In this document: piece after piece, positions 15,895-24,969 of the stretch | How positions within the stretch are numbered: position 1 is the stretch's first letter | Layout: every line of letters begins with the position of its first letter | Assembly: GCF_000332355.1 (NCBI RefSeq) | Contig: NZ_KB235960.1 | Span: 29,200 to 93,199, forward strand | Direction of reading: 5' to 3' | DNA: 64,000 bases | From: Baaleninema simplex PCC 7105 | GTDB taxonomy: Bacteria > Cyanobacteriota > Cyanobacteriia > Cyanobacteriales > Geitlerinemataceae | Translations under genes and position numbers: made by a program | The notes under the pieces: model-generated | What the model was told of the DNA's origin: nothing | The model's input: only the letters and a program-made list of their open reading frames with translations | The model's database searches: none

Positions 15895-17172
15895 TCCCAC
15901 CGCTAACCCTTACGGCTATAGCGGGGGCTTTATCCCTAACCCGTACCTACCGGGAACCAACTCAGTTGCCCCTCTAACTGGCAAGCATAGGTCGAGATTT
16001 CAGGCTGAGTTACAACAGCCCCCAGTTGAGCGATATTTAACGCTCCGTTTACATCAGCATCATGTTCAAAGCCACAAAAGCCACACTTAAACCGCTTGCC
16101 GTTGCGATAGGATTTACCTCGTTCGGGGTGAACGTGGTGGCATCGAGAACAAGTTTGGGAAGTGTAGCGAGGATCGACAGTAACAACCTCGACTCCTACG
16201 ATGTTCGCCTTGTACTCGGTAAACAATTGAAGTTGGTAGAACGCCCATCGGTGAATTTCGGTTCGGGTCTTTTTCTTGAGCTTGACGTTCAATCGAATCC
16301 CCGTCAAATCCTCGAAGGCAATTACAGACTCGGTAGCTTTGGCTTCTCGAACGAGTTCCTTGCTGATGTTGTGATTGACCCAACTTTGAAACCTCGATTC
16401 ACGCCCAGAGAGCCTTCTCAAGAGGCGTTTCGCCCCTTTCGTGCGTTTGGCTTGAATCGAGGCTCGAACACGAACGTACTTTTCGCGAGTCGCCCTCAAT
16501 TTCTCTCCCTCCCAGGATTTCCCGGTGGAGGTGGTGGCGATATCTCGCAATCCCCGATCGACTCCCAAAACCTTGGGGGTTCTCCCCTTCGGTTGGGTGA
16601 GGACTTCCACAACGATGTTGATGTAGTAATCCCCTTGTCGGGTTTTCTTCAGCGTTGCACTGGTGGGGCTTTGACCTCGCAACAGCGCAATTTGATAGCC
16701 ACCCATCTTGAGATCGAAGTTGACTCGTCCCGACTTCAGTGTTACACAGACCTGTTGTTTGGACTCGATATATTTGAACGTCCGAACGTCGAGACCGACG
16801 CTGGTGGGGCGAAACTTGTGGATTTGTTGGGTGGCTTTTCGTTGATTGACAACGCGGCGAATTGCCTGACAAACGTGATTGGCTTTGAGTTCGGTGGCTT
16901 CTCGAATTGGCTTATACGTCAGGTGATGCAGCTTGGTCGTGTTCCAGACATTGTGTTCTTTAGCTGTTTGCAATATTTGGTTGCAAGCCTCAGCAAAGCC
17001 CACCAGAGTCTCATCGATCTTTTCGGTCAACTCGGCTGGAACTATCAGCTTGCATTTAACCGTTATTGCTTGAGTCATGTTCCCATTTTAATTCATCCAG
17101 AAAGCGATGTAAACCTAACATTGGAGGCGGCACTTCCTCCCACCGCTAACCCTTACGGGTATAGCGGGGGTC
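15895..17172 (-). mobile_element. tnpB-only element bounded by near-identical hairpin repeats
   Basis: The tnpB at 15936-17078 is flanked on both sides by the same sequence in the same orientation: CCACCGCTAACCCTTACGG followed by (C/G)TATAGCGGGGG, at 15897-15927 and 17140-17170. Each copy can fold as a hairpin (CCGCTA...TAGCGG with an inner ACCC/GGGT). No tnpA is present. This looks like a TnpB element mobilised in trans by an IS200/IS605-type transposase. Directly inside the left copy is another small hairpin, CCCGTACCTACCGGG (15940-15955). Confidence 0.7.
15936..17078 (-). CDS. tnpB: TnpB RNA-guided nuclease (IS200/IS605-type, tnpA absent)
   Basis: A 380-residue TnpB of a different lineage from the one at 9.4 kb. 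The RuvC residues are Asp174 (LGVDRGLRDIAT), Glu256 (VIAFEDLTGI) and Asp342 (HDADVNGALNIA). The zinc ribbon is CSRC (310-313) and CGFC (332-335). All catalytic residues are present, so an active nuclease is expected. The C-terminus reads into the left-end hairpin repeat, where the omega RNA would lie. A long open frame on the opposite strand (16062-17192) is a shadow of this gene. Confidence 0.93.
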   Translation of the reverse strand: MTQAITVKCKLIVPAELTEKIDETLVGFAEACNQILQTAKEHNVWNTTKLHHLTYKPIREATELKANHVCQAIRRVVNQRKATQQIHKFRPTSVGLDVRTFKYIESKQQVCVTLKSGRVNFDLKMGGYQIALLRGQSPTSATLKKTRQGDYYINIVVEVLTQPKGRTPKVLGVDRGLRDIATTSTGKSWEGEKLRATREKYVRVRASIQAKRTKGAKRLLRRLSGRESRFQSWVNHNISKELVREAKATESVIAFEDLTGIRLNVKLKKKTRTEIHRWAFYQLQLFTEYKANIVGVEVVTVDPRYTSQTCSRCHHVHPERGKSYRNGKRFKCGFCGFEHDADVNGALNIAQLGAVVTQPEISTYACQLEGQLSWFPVGTG

Positions 17173-17266
17173 TCTGTGCCGAAGAAAGATGAGATTATAT
17201 GTGTGTTTTGCCAAGGGGATTTCCTTCGCGGCGTCCCCAACCGCAACCTGATAAAAAAACAGACTT

Positions 17267-17929
17267 ATGGCCGAGCTTTACGAAATTCATCCGGAGACGC
17301 CGCAAGTGCGTCGAATAGAGCAGATCGGGGATGCCCTATCCGACGGGGCGGTGATGTTGTACCCCACCGATACGGTATACGCCATCGGTTGCGACATCAA
17401 CGCCAAATCTGCCGTCAAGCGAGTTCGCCAAATCAAGCAACTCGCCAACGACAAGCCGCTTACCTTTTTATGTCCCTCGTTGTCGAACATTGCCAGTTAT
17501 GCCAGGGTCTCCGATCCGGCTTATCGGATTATGAAGCGTCTGATACCAGGACCGTTTACCTTTCTCTTGCCCGCGACGAAACTCGTCCCGCGTTTGGTGA
17601 TGGACCCCAAACGTAAAACCACGGGGATTCGCGTACCCGATCGCCCCGTGTGTTTGTCGCTTCTCGAAGCCTTGGGACATCCGATTATTTCCACGTCGGC
17701 GTATTTGCCCAGTCAGGACGATAACACGCCGATTCCGACGGTGAAGGTGGGACGAACCCTCGATAAGGCGGAACTGTTCGATCGCTGGGACAAGTTAATC
17801 GATGTCATCGTAGATGATGGATTGGAACCGGGTTACGACTTTTCGACGATTCTCGATTTGACGGACGACAACCATCCTCAAATCGTGCGGAAAGGCTTGA
17901 ATTGGGAAGCGGCAGAGGCGTGGATTTGA
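17267..17929 (+). CDS. YrdC/Sua5/YciO-family protein (threonylcarbamoyl-AMP synthase-like)
   Basis: A 220-residue single-domain protein. The YrdC fold motifs are VMLYPTDTVYAIGCDINA (residues 28-45), KRVRQIKQLANDKPLTFLCPSL, and PGPFTFLLPATK ... TTGIRVPDRPV. YrdC/TsaC makes threonylcarbamoyl-AMP for tRNA t6A37. The KRxRQIKxxxxDKPL and LVPRLVMDPKRKTTGIRVPD sequences resemble the YciO subgroup, whose exact activity is less certain. No operon partner is seen; it lies right after the tnpB element's right-hand repeat. Confidence 0.85.
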   Translation: MAELYEIHPETPQVRRIEQIGDALSDGAVMLYPTDTVYAIGCDINAKSAVKRVRQIKQLANDKPLTFLCPSLSNIASYARVSDPAYRIMKRLIPGPFTFLLPATKLVPRLVMDPKRKTTGIRVPDRPVCLSLLEALGHPIISTSAYLPSQDDNTPIPTVKVGRTLDKAELFDRWDKLIDVIVDDGLEPGYDFSTILDLTDDNHPQIVRKGLNWEAAEAWI

Positions 17930-18276
17930 GTTTCGACTGTGCCAGTTGACTGTGCCAGTTGGGACGGTGGCGTGAATAGCGGCGATCGATCGGTAAACCG
18001 TCCACCGTTAGCAGTAGTGAGTCAGACAGCGAGATGGTTCGATCGAACCCTGACGGGGTAATCGATCGCGAGTTTGGACGCCGATCGTCAGGCAGTGAAT
18101 TCGGATAGGGCGATCGCGGAATTGGTTCGAGACGAGCGAACAGGTTCGGATAGTGGCATTTTCGCGCCCTGAGTGCAGTTTTCGCGCTCCTAAAGTTGAG
18201 ATGTAGACGGAAAGGCACTGCACTGCCACCGCTACATCTCTTCTTCAGACCAAGTGCGCTACCTTCAGGCAAGATC
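17930..18276. other. intergenic region upstream of hetZ-like gene
   Basis: About 345 bp with several GATCG-rich stretches and a short direct repeat of GACTGTGCCAGTTG at its left end (17935 and 17949). No gene, tRNA or clear terminator is seen. It is long enough to hold regulatory sites for the HetZ paralogue downstream. Confidence 0.45.
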
Positions 18277-19494
18277 GTGAACATTAAACTCGCAACTTCC
18301 TTCAACCAGGGCATTGACGATAACTTGAAAACGGGACGTTCCGCCCCGCCTCCATCCCCAGCTACCGCTGCCGAACCGCCCGCCGATCCCTTTGCCGATA
18401 CGGTGTTCCGCCACTTGCAAGCGGAGTTAGACACCACCTCCGGCAGTGGCAAACAAGTGGCCCGACGTATCGCCCGCGAAGTCGAACGCATCTGTGACAA
18501 GAGCGATCGCATCCAGCGTTCGGGGGACGTGGAAAAGTGGAAACTCAACCTCGCCCACCATCGCCTGACCAAAATCTCCTCTTACTATAAACTCGGCTCG
18601 AAACAGGGTCGTGTGGAACTCCACAGCAACCTTAGCGTGATGGTGTACCGCCACATTGCCCCGACGAAAGCGAAACTCGGGTTTCAAGGTCGATACAACC
18701 TCATCGAAGACTTTCTGCAAGGGTTTTATATCGAAGTCCTGCGGGCGTTTCGTCGCGAACACGACGTACCGGAAGATTACACCCCTCGGACTCGCGTGGA
18801 GTTGGCGGAATACATGGCGTTTACAGAACAGTACGCCAAACGCCGCATTTCTCTTCCGGGTCATAATTCCCAGCAACTCGTGATTTTGAGAGCGCAAGGA
18901 TTTGCCAAAGGTCAACCCCCGGAAACTTCAATCGATATGGAACTGGCGGTAGAGTCTGGAAAAACCGAAGAGGAGGAAAGTCACAGCCGTTCTGCGGCTG
19001 CCCGTCAAGTTCGCGAACAGATGGTTTCTGAAACCGTCGATCCCTCGGAAGCGGTGATGCGCGATCGCGTGATTCGCTCTCTCATCAACTATTTGAAAGA
19101 GCAAGGTCAATCCGACTGCATCGATTATTTAGTCTTGAAGTTACAAGATTTGTCGGCTCACGAAATCGACGAAATTTTAGGACTGTCTTCTCGAGAACGG
19201 GATTATCTGCAACAACGGTTTAAGTACCATGTAGAAAAGTTTTCTCGGGCGGGAAATTGGAAATTGGTGCATCAGTGGTTGGGAGCAGATCTCGATCGCA
19301 ATTTGGGGATGTCTCCGGCTCAGTGGAAAGAGTTTTTGGAAAAACTCAGCCCCCAGCAACGGAAACTCATCGCCCTCAAGCAATCCGGCGTCAGCGACAG
19401 CGAGATTTCTTCTCAGCTCAAATGCACGCCCAAACAGGCTCAGAAACGCTGGTCGAAATTACTGGATTTGGCTTGGCAACATCGCAATGGTTAA
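18277..19494 (+). CDS. HetZ-related regulator (second paralogue)
   Basis: About 405 residues from the GTG at 18277; an upstream TTG at 18196 would add a non-conserved leader. It shares with hetZ (1653-2834) the blocks GSKQGRVELHSNLSVMVYRHI, LIEDFLQGFYIE, YMAFTEQYAKRRI, QQLVILRAQ.FA..QPPE, LSAHEIDEILGLSSRERDYLQQRFKYH, and the C-terminal HTH-like region SDSEISSQLKCTPKQAQKRW. It lacks a PatU neighbour and has a Pro-rich N-terminal extension. It is most likely the HetZ-related DNA-binding protein found next to HetZ in many filamentous genomes; its own target genes are unknown. A strong terminator follows 7 bases after the stop. Confidence 0.82.
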   Translation: MNIKLATSFNQGIDDNLKTGRSAPPPSPATAAEPPADPFADTVFRHLQAELDTTSGSGKQVARRIAREVERICDKSDRIQRSGDVEKWKLNLAHHRLTKISSYYKLGSKQGRVELHSNLSVMVYRHIAPTKAKLGFQGRYNLIEDFLQGFYIEVLRAFRREHDVPEDYTPRTRVELAEYMAFTEQYAKRRISLPGHNSQQLVILRAQGFAKGQPPETSIDMELAVESGKTEEEESHSRSAAARQVREQMVSETVDPSEAVMRDRVIRSLINYLKEQGQSDCIDYLVLKLQDLSAHEIDEILGLSSRERDYLQQRFKYHVEKFSRAGNWKLVHQWLGADLDRNLGMSPAQWKEFLEKLSPQQRKLIALKQSGVSDSEISSQLKCTPKQAQKRWSKLLDLAWQHRNG

Positions 19495-19500
19495 TTTTTC

Positions 19501-19540
19501 GGGGAAGACGCGATCGAAATGGAAAGTCTTCCCCTTTTTA
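19501..19540 (+). terminator. Rho-independent terminator after hetZ-like gene
   Basis: GGGGAAGAC (19501-19509) pairs with GTCTTCCCC (19526-19534), followed by TTTTTA. It ends the HetZ paralogue transcript. Confidence 0.88.
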
Positions 19541-19915
19541 TATTTTTGGGTTGCTGTCATAAAAAATTGCCACATTCCAAACAATTTGAAAATCAAAGAT
19601 TTGTTGGTCAAACAACTCGATTTTTAAGTGAATTTCGTTATTTTTATAGGAAGATCGGAGCAAAAAACCGGGTCTCTGAGTAAAATTTAACGGAGGATAC
19701 AGAGAATTGACTATAGGACGAGTTTTTATAAAAGACCTAGATGTTACCAGATGTTGCCAGATCCCCGGCATCTTGGAGATGCCGGGGATCTTGAGTAAAA
19801 TAGATATCTTATAGAACTTTTTGTTAGTAAAAATATTAATCGATCGGTTCAATAGATAAAAAAACAAAAAAGATATATAATAGAAAAGAAAAGCCATAAC
19901 GATCGAGAAGCAATC
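19541..19915. other. intergenic region with hairpin repeat, no gene
   Basis: AT-rich DNA that includes the dispersed 33-nt hairpin at 19759-19791. An open frame on the minus strand (19538-19897) runs through that repeat and has low-complexity Phe/Ile/Lys content; I do not consider it a gene. Confidence 0.5.
19759..19791. repeat. 33-nt perfect hairpin repeat, copy B
   Basis: Identical to copy A at 11058-11090: 15-base perfect arms AGATCCCCGGCATCT with a TGG loop. It is not followed by a T-run, so it is not a normal terminator. Confidence 0.85.
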
Positions 19916-20071
19916 TTGAAAGAGATTCGCGACTTAAAACAAGAAGTCGAACAGTTCAACCAAAAATTCGAGAATTACCAAAAGGCCATTCAAGGGGTGG
20001 TTCAGTTAGCCTTCAGCCTCATCGCGGCGGCCACCGTCACCGTTATCGTGTCGAGCGTCATCGCCAAGTGA
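19916..20071 (+). CDS. small protein: coiled coil plus one membrane helix (51 aa)
   Basis: A 51-residue frame from TTG at 19916 to TGA at 20071. Residues 1-25 (KEIRDLKQEVEQFNQKFENYQ) form an amphipathic, charged, coiled-coil-like helix; residues 27-50 (GVVQLAFSLIAAATVTVIVSSVI) form one transmembrane helix. The frame stays open upstream with HNDREAI before the TTG but has no ATG, so the true start could be a little earlier. A GAGAAG stretch lies just upstream. The heptad-like pattern followed by a clean hydrophobic helix supports a real single-pass membrane protein. Function unknown. Confidence 0.6.
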   Translation: MKEIRDLKQEVEQFNQKFENYQKAIQGVVQLAFSLIAAATVTVIVSSVIAK

Positions 20072-20150
20072 CGCACCCCAATATCCCCCCAATTCCCGCT
20101 TGAGATTTATACTGATTCGTAAGCAACAGTACTCATCTCATATCGATCTC

Positions 20151-20597
20151 ATGGCAGAAGACGCAAACCAAGAGAAGAAGAAGCCAGCCGCCGCCAAAGG
20201 CGGGAAAGCCAAAAAAGAGAAACCCCCCGCCGTCGAAGACAAACCCTTCGCCGACTTCATGCACCAGGATTACCTGCCTGCCTTGAAAGCGGAACTGGAA
20301 AACCAGGGAATCGACGATCTCGAACTCAAATTTGAAAAACATCGAGTTCGTCCCATCAGCCCTTCCGACGAGTGCTGGCAAGTCATCGGCACCTGGCAAG
20401 GGGGCAAACGCCGTTTTGTCGTCTACTTCCCCAAAGCCGACATCAAAGGACCTCGTGCCTTCTCCTGTTCGGCGGACGGCACCCAACCGAGTACGATCGA
20501 ACCCTTCCTGATGGACGAACGCAGAATCAACTTACAACTGCTGGTTTTCGGCGTCGTACAACGGTTGAACGCCCAGAAGTGGCTGGCCCGAAACTAG
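20151..20597 (+). CDS. DUF2996 protein
   Basis: A 148-residue soluble protein from ATG 20151; the earlier in-frame start at 20100 adds a non-conserved leader. The N-terminal 30 residues are Lys/Ala-rich and disordered (EKKKPAAAKGGKAKKEKPPA). The domain from residue 32 contains PFADFMHQDYLPALKAELE, CWQVIGTWQGGKRRFVVYFP and STIEPFLMDERRINLQLLVFGVVQRLNAQKWL, which I recognise as the DUF2996 family of cyanobacteria and plastids. The family's function is not known to me. It stands alone upstream of purL. Confidence 0.75.
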   Translation: MAEDANQEKKKPAAAKGGKAKKEKPPAVEDKPFADFMHQDYLPALKAELENQGIDDLELKFEKHRVRPISPSDECWQVIGTWQGGKRRFVVYFPKADIKGPRAFSCSADGTQPSTIEPFLMDERRINLQLLVFGVVQRLNAQKWLARN

Positions 20598-20604
20598 ATT
20601 CAGT

Positions 20605-20740
20605 CACCAGCCTTTTACAGTGAACAGTGAACAGTGAACAGTGGAGACAGTTGACAGTTTATTCCTTGTCCCCTTGTCTCCCCTGCTCCCCCTCTCCCCC
20701 TCTCCCCCTCTCCCCCTCTTCCCCTCTTCACTTACAATAA
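20605..20740. repeat. short tandem repeats upstream of purL
   Basis: Two runs: CAGTGAACAGTGAACAGTGAA (about 20619-20645) and repeated CTCTCCCCCT (about 20680-20735). The same motifs recur at 26.3, 43.3 and 47.2 kb. Confidence 0.7.
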
Positions 20741-20767
20741 ACCCTGTGGTTTTGTCCCAGGACGAGA

Positions 20768-23122
20768 ATGTCAACGCTTTCCGAATCTCCTTTTTCCCCG
20801 GCAGAACTCTCTGCTGAAGGTATCAAACCCGAAGAATACGAGGAAATCGTCAAGCGGTTAGGCCGCCATCCCAACAAAGCCGAATTGGGAATGTTCGGCG
20901 TGATGTGGTCGGAACACTGCTGTTATAAGAATTCCCGACCTCTCCTCAAACAGTTTCCCACCACCGGCGATCGCATCCTCGTCGGACCTGGGGAAAATGC
21001 CGGAGTGGTCGATTTTGGGGACGGATTGCAACTGGCGTTTAAAATCGAATCCCACAACCACCCCTCGGCTGTCGAACCGTTTCAAGGGGCAGCCACGGGC
21101 GTAGGCGGGATTTTACGGGATATTTTCACGATGGGGGCGCGTCCCGTGGCGGTGTTGAACTCCCTGCGCTTCGGTTCCCTGGATAACCCCCGCACGCGAC
21201 GCATTTTCGCGGGTGTCGTTGAAGGTATCTCTCATTACGGGAATTCCTTCGGCGTTCCCACTGTCGGCGGTGAAGTCTATTTCGATAAGGCTTACACGGG
21301 AAATCCCCTCGTTAACGCGATGGCGATCGGGATTATGGAAACTGAGGCGATCGTCAAATCTGGGGCGTCGGGTATCGGAAATCCGGTGCTGTACGTGGGA
21401 TCGACCACCGGACGAGATGGTATGGGCGGCGCGAGTTTTGCCAGTGCCGAACTCAGCGACGATTCGATCGACGATCGCCCTGCGGTACAAGTGGGCGACC
21501 CGTTTTTAGAAAAAGCGCTCGTCGAAGCCTGTCTCGAAGCCTTCAAAACCGGCGCAGTGGTGGCCGCCCAGGATATGGGGGCGGCAGGTATCACCTGTTC
21601 GACTTCAGAAATGGCCGCCAACGGCGGCGTCGGGATCGATTTAGACCTCGATAAAATCCCGGTGCGCGAAACGGGGATGGTGCCTTACGAATATCTGCTC
21701 TCAGAATCCCAGGAACGGATGCTGTTCGTGGCGCAGAAGGGACGCGAACAGGAACTCATCGACATTTTCAAAAAATGGGAACTGCACGCCGTCGTCGCCG
21801 GAGAAGTCATCGAAGAGCCGATCGTCCGCATTCGCTACCAAGGGGCGATCGCCGCTGAAATCCCCGCCACTGCCCTGGCAGACAACACCCCCATTTACGA
21901 ACGGGAAATCCTCTCCGAACCGCCGGAATACGCCCAAATCGCTTGGCATTGGACGGTCGATCGCCTGCCCTATTGCCAGGAAAAAGGCATCGACATCGGC
22001 GGCGAACTCAAAACCTGGAACGACGTGCTGTTACAACTTCTCGATACCCCGAGTATCGCCTCGAAACAGTGGGTGTATCGGCAATACGACCACCAGGTAC
22101 AAAACAACACAGTCATCGTTCCCGGTGGGGCAGATGCGGCGGTGGTGCGGTTGCGCCCCCAAGAACCCCAGGCGGGAAGCGACAACGCGAACAAAACTTG
22201 GAATCGCGGCGTTGCGGCAACGGTCGATTGTAACTCTCGGTACGTCTATCTCGACCCCTATGAAGGCGCGAAATACGTCGTGGCTGAAGCTGCCCGCAAC
22301 CTCAGTTGTGTCGGTGCCGAACCCATCGCCGTGACGGACAACCTCAATTTCGGCAGTCCCGAGAAACCGATTGGATATTGGCAACTGGCTTCGGCGTGTA
22401 AAGGGTTAGCCGAAGCCTGCGAAAGCTTCGGAACGCCGGTGACGGGAGGTAACGTTTCTCTGTATAACGAAACCTTGGACGCCGACGGCAACCCGACGCC
22501 GATTTACCCGACGCCTGTTGTGGGAATGGTGGGGTTAATTGAGGATGTAACCCGAGTTTGCGGTCAGGGTTGGCGCAATGAAGGGGATTCGATTTATGTG
22601 TTGGGGCTGAAAACCGACTGCGATCGCTCTGAGTTGGCTGTCCCCACCCTCGCTGCGTCGGAATATCTGGCTGTGGTTCACGAGACGGTTGCTGGAAAAC
22701 CCCCTCGCTTGGACGAAGAGTTGGAACGAGTGATTCAAGCCACCTGTCGCTACGGTATCCGTCAGGGTTGGCTGAATTCCGCCCACGATTGCGCTGAAGG
22801 CGGTTTGGCGGTGGCGGTAGCGGAATCCTGCTTGGCGGGCAAACTCGGGGCGAAGCTGTCGCTTCCGGTTCCGACGGCGTATCGTTGGGACGAGGTGCTG
22901 TTTGGGGAAGGCGGGGCGCGTATTGTCGTCTCGGTGTCGCCGGAAAATGTGGAGACTTGGGAAACGTATTTGGCGGAAACCCTGGGTGACTACTGGCAAA
23001 AACTCGGAACGGTGTCTGGAAACGCTTTGGAAGTGGTATCTGGGGAATCGACGGTGTTGGATGTCACGTTAGCGGCGATGGCGGAACGCTACGAGGGCGC
23101 GATCGAACGTCGTTTGGGTTAG
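20768..23122 (+). CDS. purL: phosphoribosylformylglycinamidine synthase subunit PurL
   Basis: A 784-residue PurL of the small type, which works with separate PurS and PurQ subunits. It performs the ATP-dependent amidation of FGAR to FGAM in purine synthesis. Visible family motifs are [19 protein letters not shown] (catalytic His region), [46 protein letters not shown] and [17 protein letters not shown]. Length is normal for the family. The start ATG 20768 is preceded by CAGGACGAG. purS and purQ are not in the window. Downstream is the tandem array of inverted-repeat elements. Confidence 0.95.
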   Translation: MSTLSESPFSPAELSAEGIKPEEYEEIVKRLGRHPNKAELGMFGVMWSEHCCYKNSRPLLKQFPTTGDRILVGPGENAGVVDFGDGLQLAFKIESHNHPSAVEPFQGAATGVGGILRDIFTMGARPVAVLNSLRFGSLDNPRTRRIFAGVVEGISHYGNSFGVPTVGGEVYFDKAYTGNPLVNAMAIGIMETEAIVKSGASGIGNPVLYVGSTTGRDGMGGASFASAELSDDSIDDRPAVQVGDPFLEKALVEACLEAFKTGAVVAAQDMGAAGITCSTSEMAANGGVGIDLDLDKIPVRETGMVPYEYLLSESQERMLFVAQKGREQELIDIFKKWELHAVVAGEVIEEPIVRIRYQGAIAAEIPATALADNTPIYEREILSEPPEYAQIAWHWTVDRLPYCQEKGIDIGGELKTWNDVLLQLLDTPSIASKQWVYRQYDHQVQNNTVIVPGGADAAVVRLRPQEPQAGSDNANKTWNRGVAATVDCNSRYVYLDPYEGAKYVVAEAARNLSCVGAEPIAVTDNLNFGSPEKPIGYWQLASACKGLAEACESFGTPVTGGNVSLYNETLDADGNPTPIYPTPVVGMVGLIEDVTRVCGQGWRNEGDSIYVLGLKTDCDRSELAVPTLAASEYLAVVHETVAGKPPRLDEELERVIQATCRYGIRQGWLNSAHDCAEGGLAVAVAESCLAGKLGAKLSLPVPTAYRWDEVLFGEGGARIVVSVSPENVETWETYLAETLGDYWQKLGTVSGNALEVVSGESTVLDVTLAAMAERYEGAIERRLG

Positions 23123-23165
23123 TCGTTCACCACACCAGACACAGAGAACACAGAGCCGCCTGTAG

Positions 23166-23379
23166 GGTGCGTGACTTGAAAAATCGGGTGTCGAACCTGA
23201 GACCGATCGCCCGTCACGCACCGACAATGTGCGCCGCCTGTAGGGTGCGTGACTTTGAAAAATCGGGTGTCGAACCTGAGACCGATCGCCCGTCACGCAC
23301 CGACAATGTGCGCCGCCTGTAGGGTGCGTGACTTGAAAAATCGGGTGTCGAACCTGAGACCGATCGCCCGTCACGCACC
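23166..23379. repeat. three tandem 57-bp inverted-repeat elements (GGTGCGTGAC ends)
   Basis: Three copies at 23166-23222, 23244-23301 and 23323-23379, with a 78-79 bp period. Each unit begins GGTGCGTGAC and ends with its inverse, GTCACGCACC. The interior (GGGTGTCGAACCTGAGACC) is shared. Single relatives are at 27598-27654 (inverted) and 48231-48287; one with the same ends but a different core is at 27511-27569. The third unit's right arm contains the stop codon of the next gene. Confidence 0.92.
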
Positions 23380-24807
23380 GCCCGATAGATTATCGGGCAA
23401 ACAGAGATTCGGCGCACAGAGTCCCGAAATTGCCAGTGTAGCCAGTTCTCCGGTGTCGATATCCAATACTCGAATCGCGTGGTGGTTGGTATCGGCGATG
23501 TAGAGACGGGTTCCCAGGAGACTCAACCCCGAGGGTTCCTCGAGTCCTTCTACGAGGAGGGTTTCGCAACGTCCTTCGGGGAGTCGAACTCGTTTGATTT
23601 TGTGGTTGTAGGTGTCGGCGAGGTAGAGAGTTTCTCGTCCGTAGGCGATGCCGAGGCAATGTTGCAAGCGCACCGCTTCGCCGATGCCGTCTCTGTCGCC
23701 GAAGTCGAAGAGTCCGCCGCTACCGCAGAGGGTTCGCACTTCGGCATCTGCGTCTAGTCCTACGCTGCGAACGGAACTGATTTCGCTGTCTGCCACGTAC
23801 AGAATATCGCCGTCGGTAGCCAGTCCGCTGGGTTGGGCGAAGGCAGCATCGTCTAAGCTGCCGTCAAAACAGCCTTCTGCCCCAGTTCCGGCGTAGAGTC
23901 CGAGGGTATTGTCGTCGAGATCGATCGCCCAAATTTGATGGGAACCCGCCATCGCGATGAAGAGGATATCGCTGAGAAATTCAACGTCCCAAGGCGAGTT
24001 GAGTTCTCGGGAAACGGTGGAGACGCAACGACGGCGAAAGTCGAGACAGCGTATGGCGTGGTTGGCGGTGTCGGCGAGGTAAAGGCAGGATTTGGCGCGA
24101 TCGAACGCTAAGCCTTGGGGACGGTTAAATTGCGCGTTGGCAAACTCGCCGTCTGCGAAGCCAGGGGTTCCGGAACCGACGGTTTCGAGGAGTTCTCCCT
24201 CGGCGGTGACGACGACGAGGCGGTGATGTCCGGTGTCGGCGATGTAAATCGCGTCTGGGGTGGCGAGGACTTTACTGGGAAACGCCAGGGGTTGGCGGTG
24301 GGGGCGACTCTGTTTGTCTAACTGTAGCGGAACTGGATTTTCGGGGGAAGCAGCGGTGTCGAGAAGGGATGCGATCGCCCCGTCGAGTTCGTCGCGATGT
24401 CCTTCTCCGAGGGCGCGTCCGACATCGTAGCCTCGGGAATCGACCAGAACGCAAGTCGGCCAGGCGCGAACGGCGTATTGTTCCCACACCGACAAGTCTG
24501 CATCGAGAACCACGGGATGGGTTATATCGTAACGTCGCACGGCTTGACGCAGGCTAGTTTCGGTTTTTTCGGTGGCGAATTTGGGGGAGTGAACGCTGAT
24601 GATGACGAGGCGATCGCCGTATTTGGTTTCGAGATAAGCTAAATCCGGCAAAACCTGGAGACAGTTGATACAACCGTGCGTCCAGAAGTGCAGCAACACC
24701 ACGCCCCCCCGCAGTTGCGATAGTGTCAACGGGCGATCGACGTTCAGCCAAAGGGCGTTTTGGGGCAGTTCTGGAGCGCGAACGCGAGGCGTTTTCAGGG
24801 GGGTCAT
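23371..24807 (-). CDS. thioredoxin-like domain plus NHL-repeat protein (NHLRC2 type)
   Basis: A 478-residue protein. Residues 1-150 form a thioredoxin/AhpC-like domain with the redox motif CINC in HFWTHGCINCLQVLPDLAYLE and the strand YAVRAWPTCVLVDSRG (cis-Pro region). Residues 170-470 are about five NHL beta-propeller repeats (ATPDAIYIADTGHHRLVVV, QFNRPQGLAFD, LYLADTANHAIRCLD, LYLADTYNHKIKRV, LYIADTNHHAIRVLDI). The arrangement matches the NHLRC2 family found from bacteria to animals. No signal peptide is seen, so it is probably cytosolic. Its last codons, GGC GGT GCG TGA, come from the end of a mobile inverted-repeat element, so the original C-terminus may have been altered. Confidence 0.88.
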   Translation of the reverse strand: MTPLKTPRVRAPELPQNALWLNVDRPLTLSQLRGGVVLLHFWTHGCINCLQVLPDLAYLETKYGDRLVIISVHSPKFATEKTETSLRQAVRRYDITHPVVLDADLSVWEQYAVRAWPTCVLVDSRGYDVGRALGEGHRDELDGAIASLLDTAASPENPVPLQLDKQSRPHRQPLAFPSKVLATPDAIYIADTGHHRLVVVTAEGELLETVGSGTPGFADGEFANAQFNRPQGLAFDRAKSCLYLADTANHAIRCLDFRRRCVSTVSRELNSPWDVEFLSDILFIAMAGSHQIWAIDLDDNTLGLYAGTGAEGCFDGSLDDAAFAQPSGLATDGDILYVADSEISSVRSVGLDADAEVRTLCGSGGLFDFGDRDGIGEAVRLQHCLGIAYGRETLYLADTYNHKIKRVRLPEGRCETLLVEGLEEPSGLSLLGTRLYIADTNHHAIRVLDIDTGELATLAISGLCAPNLCLPDNLSGGA

Positions 24808-24969
24808 AGCAAAAGTACCGAGAAGATCGAGGGAACCCGGAAGAGACTGTCAGCTCCGAAGTGTTTTCACTCCTCGCTGTAAAGGCTAACCCTTAAAGAT
24901 TCTAGCTCGGGTCGCACCCCGAAACCCAGCACTCGCGGCTCTTTCTTCGACAAACGACGGTCGTTCGAC

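Noticed and set aside
16062..17192. A 376-residue open frame on the plus strand
   Set aside because: It lies fully opposite the tnpB gene, whose catalytic motifs are complete; the plus frame has no recognisable domain.
19538..19897. A 119-residue minus-strand frame
   Set aside because: Runs through the dispersed hairpin and terminator; AT-rich low-complexity composition.
23155..23380. Possible CRISPR array
   Set aside because: The three units are nearly identical over their whole length including the would-be spacers, and each is an inverted-repeat element; no cas genes nearby.
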